Numbered from the stretch's first letter, positions 14,330 to 22,181 are shown. The stretch is 22,181 nt of DNA from Brotonthovivens sp045629925 (GCA_045629925.1 JAZQSD010000098.1:1-22181), one strand, 5' to 3'. Notes: generated by a model from the sequence alone, not told the origin. Numbers and translations are program-made.

Positions 14330-14953
14330 ATGAAAGACAGACTTTTCTTACATGACAGTACGGTAGTTGGCAATCCATTAAAACACTACCTGCGTTTTAC
14401 TATCTATCTGTACATATTCTGGCTGCTGATCAGCGGTTCCCTGCAGCTTAAGTTCCTGATCATGGGAGCTGTTGCATGCCTGCTTATCGCCTGGGTCTGC
14501 ACACCACTATTTATGATTGACAATATTTCACATACAAAGAAATATTTTCTTTTGAATGTGCCTATTTACAAGCTGATCGCTTATGTGTTCTGGCTGTTAA
14601 AAGAGTTGATCCTGGCAAATATGGACGTTGCAAAGGCTACATGGAAGAAAGAACTTCCAATCCATCCAACGCTGCTGCATTTTCACACATCCATGGACAA
14701 CCCGGTGGCGCTGGCACTTCTTGCCAACTCCATCACTTTGACTCCAGGAACCATCACTCTGAACGTTTCTAGAGACAACATCTACGAGATCCATGCTCTG
14801 ACACCAGGAGCCGCTGAGGGCATTATTTCTGGTGCTATGGCCAAAAAAGTAGCCTGGCTCTTCGGACTGGACGCAGACTTTAGCATGCTTCCAACACCAT
14901 GTCCGGACTGCCCAATCTGCAAAAAAAATCAGGAGGATAACACATGCGCATAG
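14330..14953 (+). CDS. mrpE: Mrp/Mnh-type antiporter subunit E
   Basis: MrpE/MnhE-like membrane subunit. 207 residues from the ATG at 14330 (GGAG 6 bases upstream); an ATG at 14318 would overlap that site. Hydrophobic helices lie at about residues 20-60, and the C-terminal part has the typical conserved stretch LLANSITLTPGTITLN. The C-terminus is unusual: TPCPDCPICKKNQEDNTCA carries Cys191, Cys194 and Cys197 in a CxxCxxC pattern plus Cys206, and the protein is longer than the usual ~160 residues. First gene of an operon whose order matches MbhA-H. Its last 10 bases overlap mrpF. Confidence 0.9.
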   Translation: MKDRLFLHDSTVVGNPLKHYLRFTIYLYIFWLLISGSLQLKFLIMGAVACLLIAWVCTPLFMIDNISHTKKYFLLNVPIYKLIAYVFWLLKELILANMDVAKATWKKELPIHPTLLHFHTSMDNPVALALLANSITLTPGTITLNVSRDNIYEIHALTPGAAEGIISGAMAKKVAWLFGLDADFSMLPTPCPDCPICKKNQEDNTCA

Positions 14954-15228
14954 TATATTTAATCATCATTGCAGCTTGTCTGTTTTTTATCTTCCTCATG
15001 CTGCTGAAAATGTTTCGCGAAAAAGCGATTTACGACAAAATGAACGGTCTTTCCGTAATCAACACAAATGTGATTATCTTAATCCTTGTGTTCGGTTTCT
15101 TGGACGGACGCCCTGAGATGTATATCGACATCGCCATTGCCTACGGTATCTTAGGTTTTGTTGGCAATATCGTAATCTCACGATATGTTCAGAAATATCA
15201 CAACAAACAGAAAAAGGAGGAACAGTAA
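14944..15228 (+). CDS. mrpF: Mrp/Mnh-type antiporter subunit F
   Basis: 94-residue protein with three hydrophobic helices and the MrpF-type sequence FRxKxIYDKMNGLSVINTNVIILI and LDGRPEMYIDIAIAYGILGFVGN. The C-terminus is basic (YHNKQKKEEQ). The ribosome binding site AGGAGG lies inside the end of mrpE. It is one of the small accessory subunits of cation/proton antiporter complexes. Its stop is followed immediately by the mrpG start. Confidence 0.9.
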   Translation: MRIVYLIIIAACLFFIFLMLLKMFREKAIYDKMNGLSVINTNVIILILVFGFLDGRPEMYIDIAIAYGILGFVGNIVISRYVQKYHNKQKKEEQ

Positions 15229-15546
15229 ATGCAGATTGTTTTAAGTATCATTTCAATCATTCTCCTTTTTTCAGGATTGTTTTGCTGTCTCACCTCCGTG
15301 GTGGGCTACCATCGTTTCCCAGACTTTTACACCAGATGCCATGTGGCAGGTGTAGGCGATACTCTGGGCACACTGCTTATCTGCCTGGGCTTTATCGTTC
15401 AGTCAGGATTCAGCATTTTGTCAGTAAAAATTGTCATCCTGTTCTTATTGGTATGTATCTGTAACCCAATCGGTGGACACATCCTTGACCGAACAGGACG
15501 AAAAAGCAAGTTCCCTATGTATCTTGCTGATAAAAAGGAGGTCTAA
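15229..15546 (+). CDS. mrpG: Mrp/Mnh-type antiporter subunit G
   Basis: 105 residues, with the conserved MrpG motif GYHRFPDFYTRCHVAGVGDTLGTLLICLG (residues 26-54) and three hydrophobic helices. Family members are small membrane subunits needed for a stable Mrp complex. AGGAGG precedes the ATG by about 8 bases, inside the end of mrpF. Confidence 0.93.
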   Translation: MQIVLSIISIILLFSGLFCCLTSVVGYHRFPDFYTRCHVAGVGDTLGTLLICLGFIVQSGFSILSVKIVILFLLVCICNPIGGHILDRTGRKSKFPMYLADKKEV

Positions 15547-15547
15547 C

Positions 15548-15793
15548 ATGCAGATCTATATTGTAGAAGCAGTCCTTCTGATGTTTCTGATCGCCGTCAC
15601 CATTGCGATCATTTTCAACCCAGACCTTTTTGGATGCACAGTATTGTTCTGCGCCTTTAGTTTCTGCGCAGTTTTAACATATTTGATCTTTGGCGCCCCT
15701 GACGTAGGCTTTACCGAAGCAGTTATCGGAACCATGTCTACAATCTTCTTTGCAGTGGCCCTTAAAAAGGTAGATAGGTGGTGTAAGAAATGA
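15548..15793 (+). CDS. DUF4040/MbhD-like subunit (part of split MrpA C-terminus)
   Basis: 81 residues with three hydrophobic helices. The sequence GAPDVGFTEAVIGTMSTIFF is the DUF4040/MbhD motif found in the C-terminal part of MrpA and in MbhD. GGAGG lies before the ATG at 15548; a longer open frame upstream overlaps mrpG and is not real. Ends with a 4-base ATGA overlap with the next gene. As in membrane-bound hydrogenases, this MrpA piece is a stand-alone gene. Confidence 0.85.
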   Translation: MQIYIVEAVLLMFLIAVTIAIIFNPDLFGCTVLFCAFSFCAVLTYLIFGAPDVGFTEAVIGTMSTIFFAVALKKVDRWCKK

Positions 15794-16089
15794 AAACAAA
15801 ATTAGTTACATTCATCGTCCTTGCAGTGATGGCAGTTGCATTTTGTGCAGGCACCAAATATCTCCCAGCCATCGGAGATCCAAACTCCGCACCAAACACA
15901 CATATTTCAAACTACTATATCGAAAACTCCCACCACGATACAGCGGCACACAACATCGTATCCGGCGTGTTAGCTGACTACCGAGGCTTCGATACTATGT
16001 TTGAGACGTCTGTAATGTTCGTGTCCGGTCTGGTAGTTACACTGATCTTGGTAAAAGAAATCAAAAAGAAAGGGGATAAAAAGTCATGA
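15790..16089 (+). CDS. MbhE-like subunit
   Basis: 99 residues with an N-terminal hydrophobic helix (FIVLAVMAVAFCAGT) and a second one (TSVMFVSGLVVTLILVKEI). The central motif HNIVSGVLADYRGFDTMFET is the family hallmark (NIVxxVLxDYRGFDTxxE) of MbhE and the end of MrpA. It follows the DUF4040 gene with ATGA overlap and overlaps mrpB by ATGA. With the previous gene it replaces the MrpA C-terminus. Confidence 0.85.
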   Translation: MKTKLVTFIVLAVMAVAFCAGTKYLPAIGDPNSAPNTHISNYYIENSHHDTAAHNIVSGVLADYRGFDTMFETSVMFVSGLVVTLILVKEIKKKGDKKS

Positions 16090-16532
16090 AAAAACGTTTC
16101 GGCGGCGTTGTCTTAGACGTCTCTTCCAGATTGATCGTTCCCTTTTCTATGGTATATGCCATCTACGTTTTAGTATTTGGTGAATATGGTCCTGGCGGCG
16201 GTTTCCAGGCTGGAGCTGTAATGGCTCTTGGCATTGTACTTGCCCGACTTGTAAAAGGGGAAAAAGCCACCTTTAGCATCAGCGGACCTACTGCTATCGC
16301 CTTTGCCGGTCTTGGTACATTTCTCTACACCTTGACAGGTTTTCTCTCTATGAGAGACGGCGGTCTTTTCTTGGAATACGGAAAGCTTCCTTTTCAGTTC
16401 CTTGGCTACGAACAGCTTCACGCACTGGGCATCCTTCTCATCGAGATCGGTGTTACCGTCTGCGTTATGATGACCATCATTGGCATTCTGGAAGCATTAT
16501 TAAAGAGGGAGGACTTTGAAGATCATGATTGA
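16086..16532 (+). CDS. mrpB: Mrp/Mnh-type antiporter subunit B
   Basis: 148 residues with four hydrophobic helices. The motif GEYGPGGGFQAGAVMALGIVL (residues 32-52) is typical of MrpB/MbhF. Overlaps the MbhE-like gene by ATGA. It contributes the small membrane core around the MrpA-like region. Confidence 0.92.
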   Translation: MKKRFGGVVLDVSSRLIVPFSMVYAIYVLVFGEYGPGGGFQAGAVMALGIVLARLVKGEKATFSISGPTAIAFAGLGTFLYTLTGFLSMRDGGLFLEYGKLPFQFLGYEQLHALGILLIEIGVTVCVMMTIIGILEALLKREDFEDHD

Positions 16533-16899
16533 TGCATTAAACATGTTTCTTGCCCAGCGGGGCATCTACTGTCTGGTTTTCATTCTGTTTTTCCTTGGAA
16601 TCTTCGGAATGATCACTTGCAAAAACTATATGAAAAAAATGATGTGTATGAACATCATGCAGGTGGCTGTTATCCTGTTCTTCCTGTGCTTTGCCCAGAA
16701 AACAGGGGGCCTTGGCATGATTCCTGTATTGGATGAAGTATCCCATCATGCAGAAGACTATTTAAACCCGCTTCCACACGCACTGATGCTGACAGCTATC
16801 GTAGTATCCTTAGGTACTACAGGTGTTGCTCTTGCACTTCTCATGCGTTTGAAAGAAACTTACGGTTCTGTGGAAGAAGACGAGATTTTACGGAGGTAA
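16525..16899 (+). CDS. mrpC: Mrp/Mnh-type antiporter subunit C (NuoK-like)
   Basis: 124 residues from the ATG at 16525; a TTG at 16516 would sit too close to GGAGG. The start is 8 bases inside mrpB. Three hydrophobic helices; the motif NPLPHALMLTAIVVSLGTTGVALALLMRL is the MrpC/NuoK signature. The family is homologous to NuoK of complex I. The spacing from GGAGG (12 bases) is long. Confidence 0.92.
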   Translation: MIDALNMFLAQRGIYCLVFILFFLGIFGMITCKNYMKKMMCMNIMQVAVILFFLCFAQKTGGLGMIPVLDEVSHHAEDYLNPLPHALMLTAIVVSLGTTGVALALLMRLKETYGSVEEDEILRR

Positions 16900-16906
16900 G
16901 AAGCAC

Positions 16907-18418
16907 ATGTATTTAGCAAATCATTTACCTGTACTGGTAATTGCGCTGCCTCTTTCTGCAGCCTTGCTGTGCACCTTCCTCAGCAGAATCCACAAGTGGC
17001 TTGGCAAGGGCCTAGTAATCGCATCGCTGGCTGGCTCTTTCCTGTGCAGCCTAGGTCTGTTGATTCAAACCGTTAATATGCACATTCACTTAGGCACCCA
17101 TGAGATTCATTACGCAATGGGTAACTGGGAGGCACCGATTGGCATTGAATTTGTGATTGATCCATTAAATGCGATCCTTGCCATGTTCATCGCCTTCCTT
17201 GCGCTGTGCACAGCAATTTACAGTACAAAATTCATCAAAGATAAAGCCTGGCTTCAGTCCGGTGGTTTTTATACACTAATCGGCCTTCTTACCGTAGGCC
17301 TTTGCGGTATGACCATCACTGGCGATATCTTCAACCTTTATGTATTTTTAGAAGTGGCGTCCATCTCAGGCTACGGTCTTATTGCCCTGGGTGGTAAAAA
17401 ATCCGTTCTGGCAGCCTTCCGCTACCTTTTGATCGGAACCATCGGCGCATCCTTCTATCTGGTTGCCATCGGTATGCTCTACGCGCTGACCGGCACATTA
17501 AATATGGCTGACCTGGCAGTTCTGATCCAGAGTCATATGGACAATCCATTGATCATCTTAGCTTGTGCTTCCCTGATCATTTCCTTCGGAATCAAGATGT
17601 CCATCTTCCCACTGCACGTATGGCAGCCTGACGCATACTCCTACGCTCACCCTGGTGCATCTTCGCTGATCTCAGGTGCAATGAGCAAGGTTCCTGCATT
17701 CGCCATGATCCGTTTCTTTATCTTTATCTTTGGAATTGACAACTGGATCATCGACAATGCCCTTTTACTCCTTGGCGTCATCGGTGCTATCGGCATGATC
17801 GTAGGCTCCGTTATGGCCATGGCACAGACAGACTTCCGCCGTATGCTGGCATACTCTAGTATCGCTCAGCTTGGTTACGTGGCCCTGGGCATCGGCCTAG
17901 GCAACTACTACGGCATCACCGGCGGTTTCTTACATATTTTGAACCACATTTTCATGAAGGGTGGCTTGTTCCTTGTAATCGGCGCCATCCAGTACCGCTA
18001 CGGTATCGTAGATTATCGCCGTTTTGGTGGTCTCCACAAGAAAATGCCAATCACAACTTTAGTGCTTGTGATTGCAGCCCTTTCCATGATCGGTATCCCA
18101 CCAACAGGCGGCTTCTTCAGCAAATGGTATCTGATCTTAGGTTCCCTGGATGCACATATGTATCCATACCTGATTGTACTGATCATCAGTAGCTTGCTGA
18201 ACGCCTTTTATTTCCTTCGTGTGTTGGAATGCATCTTTATCCAGCCTGAGAGTCCATCTCTAGAAGAAAACAAAGGCGATATTCCAAAGAAACTGGAACT
18301 TCCACTTGCTATGCTGATTCCAATCCTCTTATTCGGTGTTGGCATCATCGCAATGGGCTTCTTAAACAGCCACATTGTTCACAATGTGTTAGAAATATCG
18401 TTACAGGGGGTGTTATAA
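16907..18418 (+). CDS. mrpD: Mrp/Mnh-type antiporter subunit D (first antiporter-like subunit)
   Basis: 503 residues with about 14 hydrophobic helices. Proton-path residues are present: Glu149 in LYVFLEVASISGYG (TM5), Lys230 in SFGIKMSIFPLHVWQPDAYSYAHPG (TM7), Lys262 in MSKVPAFAMIRF (TM8), and HILNHIFMKGGLF (343-355, with His345, His348 and Lys352) in the TM12 region. This is the MrpD/MbhH equivalent. GGAGG is 10 bases before the ATG. Confidence 0.93.
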   Translation: MYLANHLPVLVIALPLSAALLCTFLSRIHKWLGKGLVIASLAGSFLCSLGLLIQTVNMHIHLGTHEIHYAMGNWEAPIGIEFVIDPLNAILAMFIAFLALCTAIYSTKFIKDKAWLQSGGFYTLIGLLTVGLCGMTITGDIFNLYVFLEVASISGYGLIALGGKKSVLAAFRYLLIGTIGASFYLVAIGMLYALTGTLNMADLAVLIQSHMDNPLIILACASLIISFGIKMSIFPLHVWQPDAYSYAHPGASSLISGAMSKVPAFAMIRFFIFIFGIDNWIIDNALLLLGVIGAIGMIVGSVMAMAQTDFRRMLAYSSIAQLGYVALGIGLGNYYGITGGFLHILNHIFMKGGLFLVIGAIQYRYGIVDYRRFGGLHKKMPITTLVLVIAALSMIGIPPTGGFFSKWYLILGSLDAHMYPYLIVLIISSLLNAFYFLRVLECIFIQPESPSLEENKGDIPKKLELPLAMLIPILLFGVGIIAMGFLNSHIVHNVLEISLQGVL

Positions 18419-19906
18419 ATGATAGTTACTGATATACGCCCAATGATAGCGATTGCGCTGCCTCTTATCGCCTGTATCCTGATTCTGATTACTGGAGATA
18501 AGAAACCAAACTTACGAGAATTTTGGAGTATTGCTGCGGCAGGCGGCGCTTTTGCGCTGGTAGCCTCCATGGCTGGCTCTGTAAAAAAAGGAACTGAGTT
18601 TACATACACTCTTTTCCAGGCTACAGACTCCATTTCCTTCACTGTTAAAACTGATGCGGCGGGTATGCTTTTTGCCTGCGTATCTTCCTTCCTTTATGTA
18701 GTAGTAATCTTCTACGCTATCGGATATATGCGAGGACACCACGAAAAGAACCAGACAGGTTTTTACGCATTCTTTGCAATGTGTATCTGCTCTGCCTTAG
18801 GTATCGCCTTTGCCGCTAACCTTGTTACATTTTTCATCTTCTTTGAACTGCTTACCATGGCTACATGGCCACTGGTTTTCCACGCAAGAAACCAGGAAGC
18901 GCAGTATTCAGGAAGAAAATATCTGATGTACACACTGATTCCTGGACAGTTCTGTCTTGCCGGCATCGTAATCGTCTTTGCCATTAGTGGAACTACAGAT
19001 TTTGTGCCAGGAGGATTCTTAAACAGCTCCATGGGAGGACCTGTTCTTATGACAATCCTGTTCTTCCTTCTGGTAGCTGCCGGCGCTATCAAAGCAGGTA
19101 TGATGCCATTCCACGGATGGCTTCCAGCTGCCATGGTAGCCCCTACACCAGTCAGCGCACTGCTCCACGCAGTTGCCGTTGTTAAAGCTGGTGCTTTCTG
19201 CGTAGTCCGCGTTGTAGGATACGTATTTGGACCACAGTATTTAAGCGAGATTCCTGCCAATCAGATTCTGGGATGGTTTGCAGTAGCAACAATTATCTGC
19301 GCATCCCTGATCGCCATCAAGCAGGACAATCTGAAAAAAAGATTGGCCTATTCCACTGTTGGCCAGCTCTCTTATGTACTTTTTGGCATCTGTATCACTA
19401 CGCCGTTAGGAATGAAAGGCGCTATGTTCCATATTGTGGCTCACGCCCTTATGAAAATTACACTGTTTATGTGTGCCGGTGCCATCATCGTAACTGCGCA
19501 CAAAGAGAATGTCAGTGATATGAAAGGTATCGGTCGCGCAATGCCGATTACAATGATGTGCTACACGATTGCATCCCTGGGAATCATAGGATTCCCTGGT
19601 ATTGTAGGTTTTGTCAGCAAATCAAACCTTATTTTCGGCGCTTTGGAACACGGCAACATGATCTATGCCATTACATTACTGATCAGTTCCATGTTAGGTC
19701 TGATCTACTTATTGCCAGTATCCTATCACGCTTTCTTTTCCAAAAATCCGAAAGGTGAATTCACTAAGCGAAAAGAAGCTTCTCGTTGGATGCTTATTCC
19801 TATTTTTATAACAGCCGGCCTTTCTATTACGTTTGGTCTGTATCCTGATTTTGCTCTGCGTCTGTATACCATTGCGGAAATTGCAGCCAATGCAGTTATG
19901 CGATAG
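18419..19906 (+). CDS. Second antiporter-like (NuoL/M/MrpD family) subunit
   Basis: 495 residues with about 14 hydrophobic helices, not a close copy of the preceding MrpD. Proton-path residues are all present: Glu143 in FFELLTMATWPLV, Lys225 in AIKAGMMPFHGWLPAAM, His250 and Lys256 in VSALLHAVAVVKAGAF, and a HIVAHALMKITLF segment (338-350, His338, His342 and Lys346). It may pump or act as a cation/proton channel. The start directly follows the mrpD stop, with GGGGGTG upstream. The following gene begins 9 bases after the stop. Confidence 0.9.
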   Translation: MIVTDIRPMIAIALPLIACILILITGDKKPNLREFWSIAAAGGAFALVASMAGSVKKGTEFTYTLFQATDSISFTVKTDAAGMLFACVSSFLYVVVIFYAIGYMRGHHEKNQTGFYAFFAMCICSALGIAFAANLVTFFIFFELLTMATWPLVFHARNQEAQYSGRKYLMYTLIPGQFCLAGIVIVFAISGTTDFVPGGFLNSSMGGPVLMTILFFLLVAAGAIKAGMMPFHGWLPAAMVAPTPVSALLHAVAVVKAGAFCVVRVVGYVFGPQYLSEIPANQILGWFAVATIICASLIAIKQDNLKKRLAYSTVGQLSYVLFGICITTPLGMKGAMFHIVAHALMKITLFMCAGAIIVTAHKENVSDMKGIGRAMPITMMCYTIASLGIIGFPGIVGFVSKSNLIFGALEHGNMIYAITLLISSMLGLIYLLPVSYHAFFSKNPKGEFTKRKEASRWMLIPIFITAGLSITFGLYPDFALRLYTIAEIAANAVMR

Positions 19907-19915
19907 GAGGTAACT

Positions 19916-20128
19916 ATGAGTAAAGCAAAAAAAATAATCTATATATTGATCGGAATTGTACTGGTTCTGTCGTTTGTGCTCCACCTGGCAACAGAGGGAT
20001 TGCACAACGCAGGATTTTACACTCTGGTTGGATTCCTTGGTGCATGGGTACTGATCCTTTTGGCTAAAAAGTTCTTACCAGCACTGATTCAGCGTTCCGA
20101 AGATTACTACGGAGGTTACGATGAATAA
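19916..20128 (+). CDS. 70-residue two-helix protein in the antiporter operon
   Basis: ATG at 19916 follows AGGAGG. Basic N-terminus (MSKAKK), a helix IIYILIGIVLVLSFVLHLA, a linker with TEGLHNAG, a second helix FYTLVGFLGAWVLILLAKKF, and an acidic end (RSEDYYGGYDE). It overlaps the next gene by 8 bases. I recognise no named family. Its place between two antiporter-like subunits suggests a small accessory subunit. Confidence 0.75.
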   Translation: MSKAKKIIYILIGIVLVLSFVLHLATEGLHNAGFYTLVGFLGAWVLILLAKKFLPALIQRSEDYYGGYDE

Positions 20129-21875
20129 TATATTCCACCCAGGACTTTTCCTGATTCTATGCGGCATTATCGCCGCCATACTTCCTGCCAAACTGCGCAG
20201 GATTCCGGTCATCGGCGGACCAGCAGTCACGTTGATTGCCTTTTTCCTGATGCCGATTGGCACTACAAACACGCTGACCATTATGGATCGTTTCCATCTA
20301 AATTACTTGAATGTTACAAATGAAAACTACCTGTTTTTATTTGTATTTTCTGTAATCGCATTGATTGCCGGCATTTACTCCGCCAACAAAAATCGACAGT
20401 TGGAATCTTTCGCAGCATTAAACTATGCTGGAGCTTCCATCTGTGTGGCAATGGCCGGTGACTGGCTCACAATGCTGATTTTTTGGGAATACATGGCAAT
20501 CACTTCCCTGTGTCTGGTGTGGTGCTCTAGAAGCGCCCGCTCCTCAGGAGCCGGCTTCCGCTATCTGATTATGCACATGCTTGGCGGAAACTTGTTGCTG
20601 TTCGGCGTACTTATTAAACTATTCCATGGAAGCAGCGCCATTACCTGTATTGCAGGAGAATATGATTTAGCCTTCTGGCTAATCTTCCTTGGTGTGGCTA
20701 TCAATGCAGCTGTTGTACCGCTTCACACCTGGGTTCCAGACGCCTATCCAGAAGCAAGTTTAAGCGGAACCATCTACATGGCTTCCTTTACAACCAAAAT
20801 CGCCATTTTAAGCATGATGCGTATTTTCTCCGGGGAACAGTTCCTGATTGTTCTTGGGGTAATCATGATGCTCTACGGCGCAATCTTCGCCCTTATGGAA
20901 AACAATCTGCGACGTGTCCTGTCCTACCATATCATCAGTCAGTTAGGCTTTATGGTAATCGACATCGGTATCGGCGGAGAGATCGGAGCAAACGCCTCCA
21001 TCGCATTAGCTTTCAGCAATATTATCTACAAAGCTGTACTGTTCATGTGTGCAGGTGCTATCATTAAGGCAACCGGAATCACCAAGATCAGTCAGCTGGG
21101 CGGTCTTGCAAAGAAAATGCCTGTCATCTGTATCTGCTTCTTTATCGCAGCGTTATCTATCGCAGGTGTACCGCCATTTGCAGGCTTTACATGCAAGTCT
21201 TTATCCATGACTGCTGTACATACTACAGGTTCTCATCTCCTTGAGATCCTGATGCTTGCGGGAAGTATCGGTACTGCACTTTCCATCCTGTTTAAAATGG
21301 GATATTTCACCTTCTTTGGAAAAGATCGTGATATAAAGATAAAACCTATACCCAAGAATATGTATGTGGCCATCATCGCCGGCGCAGCGCTCTGCATCCT
21401 TTTTGGTGTGGCACCAAACCTTGCTTACAACATGTTGCCATACCCAGAGCACTACCATGTGTACTCCCTGCACCATCTGCTAGAGTACATGCAGCTTGTA
21501 CCAGCAGCACTTCTGGCATTTGTGCTGTATTTAAAAAATATGGCCCCACACGATACCATCACATTGGATATCGACTGGTTCTTTAGAAAACCATTTAAAA
21601 AAGGTTTTTACGGCCTCAGCGCTCTGCTTGCAGGTATTCAGGCTCGCTACGATGGCTTTGGTGTTAAACTTCAGCGCAAACTTGGTCTTGCAGCGGCAAA
21701 CCCAATGAAACACACACCAAACAAAGGTCGTCAGCTTGAAAGTCATAAGACCAATCCAAATCGATTTGATGAGGATGCATACAGACCACAGATTGGCGGT
21801 GGAATGCTGGCAGTGTTCATCACACTGATCATCATCGGGGTGTTCATTGTTGTGAGACATCAATTTCAGGTATAA
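20121..21875 (+). CDS. Third antiporter-like subunit with altered TM7
   Basis: 584 residues with about 14 hydrophobic helices plus a C-terminal tail. Glu123 (IFWEYMAITS) is in the TM5 position and Lys226 (TTKIAILSMMRIF) in TM8, but the TM7 lysine is missing: the family pattern IKAxxxPLHTWLP reads INAAVVPLHTWVP (Asn195). TM12 has Lys304 (SNIIYKAVLF), but the paired histidines of the paralogs are absent. After the membrane core, residues about 477-584 carry TLDIDWFFRKPF, a long polar stretch and a final helix (AVFITLIIIGVFIVV). The same LD-x-DW-x-x-R motif is seen in MrpD-like C-termini. Start supported by GGAGG 5 bases upstream. Confidence 0.88.
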   Translation: MNNIFHPGLFLILCGIIAAILPAKLRRIPVIGGPAVTLIAFFLMPIGTTNTLTIMDRFHLNYLNVTNENYLFLFVFSVIALIAGIYSANKNRQLESFAALNYAGASICVAMAGDWLTMLIFWEYMAITSLCLVWCSRSARSSGAGFRYLIMHMLGGNLLLFGVLIKLFHGSSAITCIAGEYDLAFWLIFLGVAINAAVVPLHTWVPDAYPEASLSGTIYMASFTTKIAILSMMRIFSGEQFLIVLGVIMMLYGAIFALMENNLRRVLSYHIISQLGFMVIDIGIGGEIGANASIALAFSNIIYKAVLFMCAGAIIKATGITKISQLGGLAKKMPVICICFFIAALSIAGVPPFAGFTCKSLSMTAVHTTGSHLLEILMLAGSIGTALSILFKMGYFTFFGKDRDIKIKPIPKNMYVAIIAGAALCILFGVAPNLAYNMLPYPEHYHVYSLHHLLEYMQLVPAALLAFVLYLKNMAPHDTITLDIDWFFRKPFKKGFYGLSALLAGIQARYDGFGVKLQRKLGLAAANPMKHTPNKGRQLESHKTNPNRFDEDAYRPQIGGGMLAVFITLIIIGVFIVVRHQFQV

Positions 21876-21899
21876 ATAAAAAATACTTCTTAAACACAA

Positions 21900-21963
21900 A
21901 AGGCGTATCCAACGAAAAGCACGCAGCTAATAAACGCAGCTTAGCTTTTGTTGGATACGCCTT
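21900..21963 (+). terminator. Long hairpin terminator of the mrp-like operon
   Basis: A 20-pair stem with one bulged G (arms 21900-21920 and 21944-21963) carries a loop of 23 bases that repeats ACGCAGCT. The base of the stem is GC-rich (AAGGCGTATCC) and the tail after it is CTTCTTCTTTAC, so termination is plausible. Unusually long compared with ordinary terminators. Confidence 0.8.
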
Positions 21964-22080
21964 CTTCTTTACTGGCAAGGATTTTTATTTACACAAAGAA
22001 ATCATTTTCACAATAATGAACTGAAATATGAAATTTTAAATGGGAAAAGTTGCAAAATTGCAATCTGTATAAAGACATGA

Positions 22081-22114
22081 AAAAAAGACAGCTTACCGAT
22101 CAGCTGCCTTTTTT
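22081..22114. terminator. Bidirectional terminator-like hairpin
   Basis: AAAAAAGACAGCT (22081-22093) pairs with AGCTGCCTTTTTT (22102-22114) over 13 positions with one A-C mismatch (G-U compatible on the minus strand). The flanking A and T runs make it usable in either direction. It may terminate a gene entering from the right. Nothing else recognisable was seen at 21964-22080 or 22115-22181. Confidence 0.6.
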
Positions 22115-22181
22115 AGGAGAAGGTATTTTTTACTATGGGGTGTAGCAAAAAACTATATAATGTATTGGGGGTTTTTACAAT

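Noticed and set aside
16907..21875. Complex I (NADH dehydrogenase) operon
   Set aside because: NuoL/M-like subunits are present, but MrpE, MrpF, MrpG, MrpB and MbhD/E companions and the lack of Nuo hydrophilic subunits point to an Mrp/Mbh-type antiporter.

Overview
The window looks like a chromosomal segment of an anaerobic, spore-forming member of the Clostridia, most probably a Lachnospiraceae-type gut Firmicute. The basis is the spoIIA-sigF-spoVA sporulation block, valS-folC synteny, strong GGAGG ribosome binding sites, moderate-to-low GC content, and an anaerobe-type Mrp/Mbh-like antiporter operon. I cannot name a species from the sequence alone.

Layout. Positions 1-10929 are read on the minus strand, 11242-21875 on the plus strand, and the divergence point is the 312-base gap between valS and an acyltransferase gene. 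Right to left on the minus strand: valS (8281-10929); a 29-residue membrane peptide gene (8173-8262); a terminator-like hairpin and GC-rich inverted repeats; about seven copies of a 52-base hairpin-containing tandem repeat (7668-8032); folC (6263-7642); a 45-residue ORF (6126-6263); and a zinc-ribbon/TPR membrane protein (4707-6113) ending at a clear terminator. Next comes the forespore cassette spoIIAA-spoIIAB-sigF (3037-4621). A promoter matching the sigma-G consensus (2864-2892) follows, then a membrane-anchored protein made of ten 11-residue repeats, then spoVAA, spoVAB and spoVAC. A partial gene with a TIR-like domain runs off the left edge.

On the plus strand, two genes form a pair (11242-13900): a condensation/alcohol-acetyltransferase-like domain fused to a polytopic membrane domain, and a DUF975 membrane protein. 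After a terminator and a 330-base leader with a good sigma-A promoter comes an 11-gene operon (14330-21875). Its order is MrpE-F-G, a DUF4040/MbhD-like subunit, an MbhE-like subunit, MrpB-C-D, a second antiporter-like subunit, a 70-residue two-helix protein, and a third antiporter-like subunit. This is the MbhA-H ion-translocating module of membrane-bound hydrogenases, but here it is followed by extra antiporter subunits and no hydrogenase subunits. A long hairpin terminator closes it.

How the genes fit together: the sporulation block switches on sigma-F in the forespore, and the sigma-G-like promoter would then drive the hendecad protein and spoVA genes. ValS and FolC are housekeeping enzymes. 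The right half probably makes one large Na+(cation)/H+ antiporter complex. The most unusual items are the sigma-G-like promoter driving a LEA-like 11-mer repeat protein inserted between sigF and spoVA, the Trp-rich 7-residue repeats at the start of SpoIIAB, the 52-base hairpin array, and the third antiporter subunit that lacks the usual TM7 lysine.
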